From positions 3,104,419 through 3,168,418 of the forward strand of contig NC_049988.1 in assembly GCF_000003815.2 (NCBI RefSeq): 64,000 nt of DNA, in the 5' to 3' direction. The notes beneath the pieces were generated by a model, which was not told the origin of the DNA, searched no databases, and saw only the letters and a list, made by a program, of their open reading frames with translations. Positions within the stretch are counted from its first letter, which is position 1, and each line of letters begins with the position of its first letter. The stretch comes from Branchiostoma floridae. Taxonomy: Eukaryota; Chordata; Leptocardii; Amphioxiformes; Branchiostomatidae. Below are positions 56,462-64,000 of this stretch, piece by piece. The position numbers and the translations under genes were made by a program.

Positions 56462-59400
56462 TTACTCAAAGTCAAACTGCAGACCTGTTCCCTCTAGTCT
56501 CTCCCTGTACTTGGCATCATAGGCCTTGCTTTGAGACTCTGTAAATTGCTTCTTCCAGTCACCAATGACACCTACAGAAAAAGGTTTATACAAGGTGCAT
56601 GACTCAAATTTTAAGGCACAATTATAAAGTATAAAGCTTCATATCAATGTACAACAAAACTCAAATCATTTCATAGCATGCCACTTGCCTACTTTGCTTA
56701 CATGGGAAAAACCATGGTAAACTCTATGCAGGTCACAGCAACAGAAAAAGCCGCCTTTGACCCATGGGTAAATTACTGTTTGCAAGGTTAATAAAACAAT
56801 CAATCAAACAAAATGAAATGTTTAGAATAAACGGGGATGCTTGCCAGAATATTTTACAGAGTAGCAATTAGAGAAGAATGCACATGCATAGAAAAAGGTG
56901 TGAAATGCAGCTGTAATGCTCAAGATTTTAATGATGATGTAGGATAGCATTGGTGCCAACTTCCATGGTAACTTCTCAGTTATTATAAACTATCAACCCA
57001 GCAAAGTCTGGCATGAATAGAGTATTGCAGTATTGGTGATGGCTTAAGGTAGCATTAGCCATAAAATATCTATATCAGTCCAGCATCAATGCAGCACCAA
57101 TCCAGCATTACACACCACTTTTGCAAGGGCTGAGACAAGACTTACCTTTCCTGCCTATGATGCGTTGTATCTTGTTCCGCGAATCAGCCCAAGCAGTTGT
57201 CAGACTGGCGAAGGTACAGGACTCAGCGATACTTGCAGTGGTGACGTCATCCAAACTGATGCCCAAGAATTCCTTTGTCTTTGTGATGGCTTTTAGCAAG
57301 TCCTGCAAGTAGTAGACAAAATTAATTGTATTATACTCCGCTGGCTGAGACACAAACACAATATTCTTTTTTTCCCCACTTCCCGTTTTTCTTTGCTACA
57401 AAGTGGTCCTAAGGCCTACGTCACTGGGGTATATATGCATATGCACCTACAATGCGAAGCTGGTGTGTTACACCAAAGGTTACATAGATGCAGATACAGA
57501 TACAGATACATACATCACATTTCCAAACCGGCTGGGTAGCTTCCGGAAAAGTATGACATAAAGGAAACAAAACCACACAAGATGTTAGACTGCCTTGCAG
57601 TCTTCGAACGGGGCTGTTTTTTATGGGGGGGGGGGGGTCGTTTGTTAGCGAGTTCCGCTATCACGGCAAACTCACTTTAACAGCAAACTCCCTTCCTTGG
57701 CAAACTCCTTTTCCCGGCACAAGAGAACCCAGCCAACGTTGAAACTCGCGAACCAACGCCCCCCCCCCCAAAAAACCAGCCCCGTTNNNNNNNNNNNNNN
57801 NNNNNNNNNNNNNNNNNNNNNNNNNNNNNNNNNNNNNNNNNNNNNNNNNNNNNNNNNNNNNNNNNNNNNNNNNNNNNNNNNNNNNNNNNNNNNNNNNNNN
57901 NNNNNNNNNNNNNNNNNNNNNNNNNNNNNNNNNNNNNNNNNNNNNNNNNNNNNNNNNNNNNNNNNNNNNNNNNNNNNNNNNNNNNNNNNNNNNNNNNNNN
58001 NNNNNNNNNNNNNNNNNNNNNNNNNNNNNNNNNNNNNNNNNNNNNNNNNNNNNNNNNNNNNNNNNNNNNNNNNNNNNNNNNNNNNNNNNNNNNNNNNNNN
58101 NNNNNNNNNNNNNNNNNNNNNNNNNNNNNNNNNNNNNNNNNNNNNNNNNNNNNNNNNNNNNNNNNNNNNNNNNNNNNNNNNNNNNNNNNNNNNNNNNCTG
58201 CAGCATAATGACAAGCAAAAAAAATATTCCGTTTTACCCATAGGCCAATGCACGCCGCCATGCTGACCTATGACGTCATGTGTCAGCCATCTTGAAAGCA
58301 TCCACTGACCCATGTCAACCGATGATAGAGATGGATTTGGTCCAAGCAACAACAAGTCATGGCATTATCACTCTATCATTATTTATCAATCTTCGATTGG
58401 GGACTGTCAAAATATCTGTCCTCACTTTATGTCATTTACTCATTATCCATATTTCTGAAAAACGTTCAGTGAAACCTCAAAATCATACAGCCAAACTATT
58501 TATTGGCCTATTTCATACAGGATTGAGCGACGAAGAGCCCCCCCCCCCATAAAAACCAGCCCCGTTCGAAGACTGCAAGGGAGTCTGACAAGATGTAAAG
58601 AAAATAGTTGTGTACATCATTTGTGTATATTCTATGTATACATTTTGGGTGGTCCGGTTTGGAAATTTTAGCGTAATAAGGGCTCACGATTCATCTTTAA
58701 GAATAGGTGCAACTAAAATCTTAGTTGCACAGAAAATATAGTTATTTAAAATTTCGAATGTGGCACATATCAAATTGAATGTAAAACAAAGCATCAACTG
58801 TCTTTTCTGATACTTATTTTATATTCTGTATGGGAAAAATAAGATATTTGGGTGGACTGGTGCACCCACAGTAAAAAAATCAGGTGCATAGCACCAAATT
58901 TCGGGTTCACAAAGGTGTATAATTATGCACCCATTATTTTGAGCCATGCTATTTTAGTATTTCTGTAACATTGTTTAGGAAACCAACCTTCCTCATATCT
59001 TCATATTTCAGAAACAGGAAATGGGGGTCCTCCTGCATCTTCCACCAACCAAGCACATGGTCATAGAAGTCACCAAAAACAACTGGAAATAAAATAGACG
59101 TCACACAGGGGTGCCTAAGAATTTGCACGAACCCTATGAGATTCGTACGGACATTATGCGATACGCACAAATAACTATGTGACACACACAAACCTTATGC
59201 GTTTTGCACGAGCCTTATGCAAACCCGGCCGACCACCGCTGAGTCATGTGACATTACATCATTTGCATAAGGTTCGCGCAAATGGAATAAGATTCGTGTG
59301 TGTCACAAAGTGATTCGTGCAAATAACATTAAGGTACGTACGTTTTCGCATAGTGATTCATGTGATTTTCATAAGGTTTGTGCGTTTTCGCATGGTGATT

Positions 59401-62400
59401 TGTGTGCATCACATAATGTTCGTACGAACCTCATAGGGTTCGTGCAAATGCTAAGGCACCGGTGGGGGGGGGGGGGTCTGTCACAAAAATAGTGCTACTT
59501 ACATGTACAGGGGCCTTAGAAGTATATGTCTCAATGACCTGTAGCTGTACTTCTACAACTTGACGAAGTAATTTATAGCATGAAGTTTTCTTTTGTGACG
59601 GAAAACATGAATAAACAGTTTAAGTGTTTATGACACACAAAAATTTCGTATTACCTTAGCATCATCCAATGGACACAGACTTTTGCGCTAAATTTACACA
59701 CTTATTACCTCCATGATACTCCTTTTGTACCGTACCCGTAAATGGCCGCCGTACCTACCAGTTTCCGTCATACACAGTCCTTTTCCGCCGTACACAATGG
59801 CCAATATCGCTCGGCATTGACAACGATTGATTGGGTGGGTACTTGTTCACAGCCCTACACCAAATAATCCTAGATACTACATCACTCAATTTGTACTGAA
59901 TTGCTTGCTGCAATTTTAACGCATATTTAATTGCATTAATTCTAGTAACAACACACATACAAATTATAGATACTTGGTGATTATCAGATGATAATTTCTA
60001 AAATACCTGGTTTACTACAACATACTTTTCCCATCCAAGAAATCCTTTGCATGTTTGTCCCATGATGTGTCAGCTTGTACACCAAACAAGGCCTGAAGCT
60101 TGGGTACGTAATGATACCGGGACAGCGCTGTGTCTTTTGGGTTCCGCATCACGACTATGACTTTCACCTGTAAGATGTAAAAGATGTAGTTTTAAGACAA
60201 TCCAAGATCACACTTTCTTTCAAAGTATGTCACTGCTGTGCCACAGCATAAAAATTTATTGAGTGACAATGAGATACTTCATTCTGCTGCAATAACTGCC
60301 TGTTTGACATAGGGTTTACAGAAAAAGATGGACTGTCTGCCGCCCAAGCTACCAGGCCACTTCCAGATAAGGATACCCGGCAAGGTTTACCAGGATAACT
60401 CATTCTGTAACCAAGGGTCTGCATAGGGTTTTAGCTTGTATTGAAATCTCCCTTTTAGGAAAAAATGGGTCAAGTGCAATCCCTAGCTCTAATTCACTTA
60501 TTCTGTATCATTTTTAACAATCACTTTTTGGAAATGCACAAACAAATAAACAGGCAAATTGAAAACAACATCTTTCTCTTCACTGAGGTAAGGTTACGAG
60601 AAACAGAACGGGTAGTACACTAAATAACACATAATAGTTGTTCTTCACAAAGGTAGAACATATTAATTTTGCTGGTGTGTTCTTCCTCCTCCTCCTCTTC
60701 TTCTTCTTCTGTCACAAAGCAATCAGAGCTTAGAACTGTGACTGCGATTATTCGCTGTTATAGCAAATATGAAAAAAAATTAGCTGTTATAGCAAACGTG
60801 AACGAGATATTATCCATTAATAATAATTTATCTATTAATATTAATATAAAGTTTTGTTGGCAACGCTTCTGGCAAGGCCTTAGGGTATAGTATAGTGTGC
60901 AAATAGCCCATCCTCACACTCAGGGTTGACAATCACGGCAAAGCCTATGATATCAACCCTGACAAATCAGCCACGGTATTCGGTTATTAGGGGTGCCTTG
61001 CTTATGAATATTAATGAGCCTACCCGTATATGGGAAGTCAGCCGTTGAGGATCGGGCGTCGGCATGGTGAGCAAACAAAGCCATGGTAATACGTAACATG
61101 ATTGGCTGATAGCTTCCTAGCGGCCATTGCGGGACAGCTTTAGCCTGTTCAAAGCTCTCTCATCGCCTGTTCTCTGATTGGCTGGCAGCTGGTTTGTGGC
61201 GACGCCCCCGATACCCATATATTAACCTCAGGCAAGCAGAGGTGAAAACAGATGGAGTCCCTCTGACGACTCTGTTTCGCCTTTGCGTAGGAGAATGCAA
61301 ATAGCCTGACAAAGGCAAATTGCTGGGAGTGAAACTTGTAAATGATACTGAAAATGCAGAAACTTTCGCGGTGGTTTAATGTTCGCGTTTTTCACGGTGG
61401 CCGCTTCACCACGAACTTAAAACCACCGCCAAAAAATTCCATGGCAGTAAAAGTGGTGCATGGTGCTACCGCGAAATTAAACCCACCGTGAAAAGTCCTT
61501 TTTTAAGCTACCGCAAAATTAACCCCTCCCCCCGAAGTTAAATGAATTTGCAGTACCTTCCCCATTGGATTGGAGATCATTTTGGGGGCCAGATGCCGTG
61601 GAAGGTGTGTGTGGACGATCCTTGGTGACGGTTGGTCCTTCAGGATCACATGACCTGGCTGGCTGAATCCTGGTAACGTTGCTTCCATGCATAACGGTAT
61701 GTCTTGTGTGTCAACATCTGTCCTCCCAGCAGCTTTCAATAGCTTGTTGACAATCTCCACAATCCAGTGAGTCCCTAGAAAATGCACGCTTTAGAACATG
61801 TTGATTTCATTATGTGTAATGTTTTAAAAAATTACAATATTATAACTCTTACAGACCAGCTGTAAAATGAGCACATATAACGTTATGTCGTTAATTGAAA
61901 AGAATATTGGAAAACAGATACCCATGTCATAGAATGCTAAGCATCAAGACTGATCCCCAACATCTGCTTGGTGAGTTACAATGCATTAGCTCTGGTGGTT
62001 TTACCAACTTGGGTCATTGTATCGGACCAACTTGGCCCAACATGTTGATCAATTTAGCACAACCCTAACCTTGGTCGAAATGCTGAGCCATTAGTCGCGG
62101 GATTGTGTGCATTAGGAGCCAAATAGTGTGTAACTAGTCTCACACAATTTACTATACCGCTATGCTCATCCTATCATATTGTTGTCTGCATGTGATAAAA
62201 AAAATCATATTTATAATATACAGCTAGGTTCTAACGTAGTTCTAATCGCTGATTGGTTCATCGCAGATTGGTAGTTTTAAGCTCTGATTGGTTCATGGCA
62301 GTTCTGCGCTTTGATTGGCTCATGGCACTTCTAAGCTCTGGCTCCTGACAAGAAGGATAACAAAGAAGAAAAACACACCAGCAATTTAGCAAAAGATATT

Positions 62401-62566
62401 CCCTGATAGAGAAAAACACATATATCTCACCTGCTTTGGGATAAGTCACAATGGCGATATCATCATCACGTATGGTATAATCAGGCATGATGTCCAGCGA
62501 ATCTTTTGTTATCATCCGAGAGTAAAAGATTACTCCTTTGTACTCATATAGTTGGGAGTGTTCCAT
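56462..62566 (-). CDS. Cytosolic sulfotransferase, complete (six exons)
   Basis: Minus-strand exons 62566-62431, 61774-61557, 60167-60026, 59082-58988, 57302-57146 and 56571-56462 total 858 nt (285 residues), the normal SULT length. It transfers sulfate from PAPS to a small hydroxyl or amine substrate. Motifs: TYPKAGTHW (5'-phosphosulfate loop, usually YPKSGTTW), HTHLPRHLAP with the catalytic histidine, VIVVMRNPKDTALSRYHY (3'-phosphate site), FLFLKYEDM, and RKGVIGDWKKQFT (the RKGxxGDWKxxFT end motif). No frameshift is seen. Acceptor 'cacattatag' eleven bases before the ATG implies a 5' non-coding exon upstream. The MITE at 61346-61555 reaches into the donor of exon 2. Substrate unknown. Confidence 0.92.
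57450..57512 (+). repeat. Retroposon 3' tail with (GATACA)n
   Basis: 'gcgaagctggtgtgttacacc', 'aaaggttac', then 'gatgcagatacagatacag'. Third copy of the family at 20565-20660. Confidence 0.5.
57787..58197. other. Assembly gap (run of N)
   Basis: 411 undetermined bases. Any frame spanning it is meaningless. The length may be an estimate. Confidence 1.
58198..58533 (-). repeat. Inverted copy of 51612-51947 (part of the DED gene)
   Basis: Matches 51612-51947 on the opposite strand with no difference that I could see, covering an intron part, the acceptor 'tttcatacag' and the first dozen coding bases of the last DED-gene exon. One edge is the N gap; the other joins a C homopolymer and the TIR arm. 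Confidence 0.9.
59111..59460. mobile_element. Foldback element of about 350 bp
   Basis: Left 'gtgcctaagaatttgcacga' with 'accctatgag' inverts the right 'ctcataggg' with 'tcgtgcaaatgctaaggcac'. The interior repeats 'ttatgcg', 'ttcgtgcaaa' and 'cgcatagtgattc' motifs. In sulfotransferase intron 3. Confidence 0.65.
61346..61555. mobile_element. MITE with TACTG ends abutting a splice donor
   Basis: Starts TACTGAAAATGCAGAAAC and ends TGAATTTGCAGTA; internal 'tcgcggtgg' and 'ccaccg.gaa' inverted segments. Its right-hand TA coincides with the T and A of the GTA donor of sulfotransferase exon 2 (minus strand). Related to 2337-2405. Confidence 0.65.
62235..62340. repeat. Three short direct repeats with CCAAT-type boxes
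   Basis: 'gctgattggttcatcgcag', 'tctgattggttcatggcag' and 'tttgattggctcatggcac' recur at about 30-37-bp spacing. Each contains attgg (inverse of CCAAT). In sulfotransferase intron 1, close to exon 1. Confidence 0.55.
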
Positions 62567-62599
62567 CTTTGAAGCTTCTATAATGTGATCAACAGAGAC

Positions 62600-64000
62600 A
62601 AAAGATAGAAACATGAATGCACCAGTACAATGTAACTGTTAGTTCATTAATTAAAAAAACATGAGCAGGCAAACTGATCATCTAAGTAATTAATGGTCTT
62701 GAGGGTGTTATCTTTAATTCTAACAACTGTGGTCTGTCTAGCATTTCCAGTTTCAAGACTTCCCAGCTCAAAGTTGGGCCGTTGGAGCTTTGTTTTTGCA
62801 TAACAGTCTTATCAAAAAGCACTAAAACGATACCTCATCAAGGTATTTACCCTAATTTTGATTTCAATAATTTTACTGCACTGAGAAAGCGACAAGGGTC
62901 TACTTTCTGACCTGCAAAGGAAATTGGGCTGTTTCAGTCGAACCGCAGAGCTCTATGCGCATCATGTTCTGCGCAGGTTCTCTGGACAGGTCATAAGCCA
63001 GAACGCAATTTGTCCTGGTTTGACCCCGCTGCATGCGTATAAACAACTGCCTGTTGTGCAACAAAAAGACCTCAGACCTACATAATGTTTATACTTTTTC
63101 ACATCTACAGGATTTGCCCAGCACAGCCATGTGGATATTTATTGCATTGCAAAAGTTCAGCCAACGTTGTGGCCCCCGAAACAAAGCAATTTTCGGTCTG
63201 TGTATTTGTGATTATCTTTTCTCCAGTTTGCCGGGGCACAGTCAGTTTTGCCCACAGTCGGACAGTCCATTTCCTCACCTTCACATTGATACCAAACTTG
63301 AAGGGTAAATTTTAGGAGAAACGGTTTTGCCCCCAAAAAAACTACAGCCATGTCAAATTCCCCGGCGTCTTTTTTCGAATGAGAAACCGCACACACTGAT
63401 CTTTCACTATGCTTTACAAAACTCAGCCATGATGTTTTGACATCATTACGCTTGCACATGAATCCTACTTATTCTGGCTTCTGATAATGTTAGTTTTATT
63501 TTGGTGGGCTTCCCGAAATCTATTTGCGACGGCAAGACTTGAGCCGTTAGTTATATCAACTTTTCCAAATGCTGGTTGAACTTGCAACATTAGGCCTGCC
63601 CCCCGCGGCACGAACATGGAGCGTACCGGCTGGGTTCCACCGTTCGAACCCAGGTTCGGACCAGGAGTTCGAAACAGATTGACTCAAAATATGATGAATC
63701 TTAAAAACTCTTACTTTGTACTAAAACTCTGTGTCTATGTGTGTTTGATTAAGGTCTCATTGATGTATTACTCCGCTAGTGGGGACCCTAAAAGAGATCC
63801 GAGCCAAAAACTGAACGGCTGTATAGACGCATGTTTTTAGCGGTGAGAAATTCCCTTTTAGCCAGCGGAACTGATATCAAAAGTTAGATTGGTGAAATTT
63901 TGTTTCTAACTGAAGAAATAAGCAGGTAAAGTTTGGCAGCCGCGCGCTAGATCGGAGGTACACAGTCGTGGGTTCTGAGTGGTGCGGTTGTACAATAGCA
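62600..64000. other. Stretch without recognised feature
   Basis: No domain, splice-bounded exon or repeat family could be assigned. It is upstream of the sulfotransferase coding start on the minus strand and probably contains its promoter and 5' non-coding exon. Confidence 0.35.

Larger units (their letters stand above)
57586..58587. mobile_element. TIR element with 9-bp target duplication, containing the assembly gap
   Basis: Left TAGACTGCCTTGCAGTCTTC and right GAAGACTGCAAGGGAGTCTG are inverted repeats continuing through 'cgaacggggctg'. Both sides are flanked by ACAAGATGT (57577-57585 and 58588-58596). G/C homopolymers sit just inside each arm. A further arm-like end (ccccaaaaaaccagccccgtt) stops at the gap, so the interior may be misassembled. 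The 9-bp duplication suggests a Mutator-like family. It lies in sulfotransferase intron 4. Confidence 0.7.

Noticed and set aside
57661-58355. Long frames of 185-227 codons
   Set aside because: They run through the N gap and have no meaning.

Overview
The window is animal nuclear DNA. It has intron-rich genes with GT-AG and some GC-AG introns, phase-1 exon shuffling of extracellular domains, replication-type histone fragments with 3' stem-loops, tRNA-derived SINEs, a LINE 3' end and dense terminal-inverted-repeat (TIR) elements. The mix of a LamG/EGF receptor tyrosine kinase, type II lectin-like receptors, a DED protein and a cytosolic sulfotransferase, together with the repeat style, best fits a cephalochordate (amphioxus, Branchiostoma). 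The species call is inference.

Layout. 1-5.8 kb: no gene recognised; nested TIR elements, a Tc1-like transposase relic, a SINE and MITEs. 5.85-24.56 kb (+): a receptor tyrosine kinase of 21 coding exons. The exons sum to 3,900 nt and every junction phase agrees. It reads signal peptide, three LamG domains with EGF repeats, one transmembrane helix, a tandem array of small phase-0 exons that each encode one or two YxxL motifs (three are full ITAMs), and a tyrosine kinase domain with NFG in place of DFG. 25-28 kb: MITE and repeats, then the orphan last exon of a lectin-type gene. 28.6-34.7 kb (+): a type II membrane receptor with a coiled-coil neck and a short-chain-collagen C4-like C-terminal domain. 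34.7-40.1 kb: foldback elements, a 29-bp minisatellite of about 57 copies, and a scrambled set of truncated H3, H2A and H2B genes. 40.87-41.37 kb (+): the second half of a C-type lectin domain and its last exon. 43.76-48.84 kb (+): a paralogue of the 28.6-kb receptor that carries an SRCR domain. 51.26-53.38 kb (-): a DED-containing protein with two membrane segments and an apparent early stop. 56.46-62.57 kb (-): a complete six-exon sulfotransferase. An assembly gap (57787-58197) lies in one of its introns inside a TIR element that also holds an inverted copy of part of the DED gene.

How the parts relate. The receptor kinase looks like a fusion of growth-factor-receptor architecture with an immunoreceptor-type tail: three intact YxxL-x7-YxxL motifs, three single-YxxL exons, and a kinase predicted to be weak or dead. 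The type II receptors are a tandemly duplicated family in which one cytoplasmic/membrane/neck module is joined through identical phase-1 junctions to different binding domains (CTLD, collagen C4-like, SRCR). Both suggest a locus rich in recognition receptors diversified by exon shuffling and transposons.

Main limits: splice sites and domains were read by eye with no alignment, expression or database search. Transcription starts and untranslated exons were not determined. 62.6-64.0 kb holds nothing I recognise.
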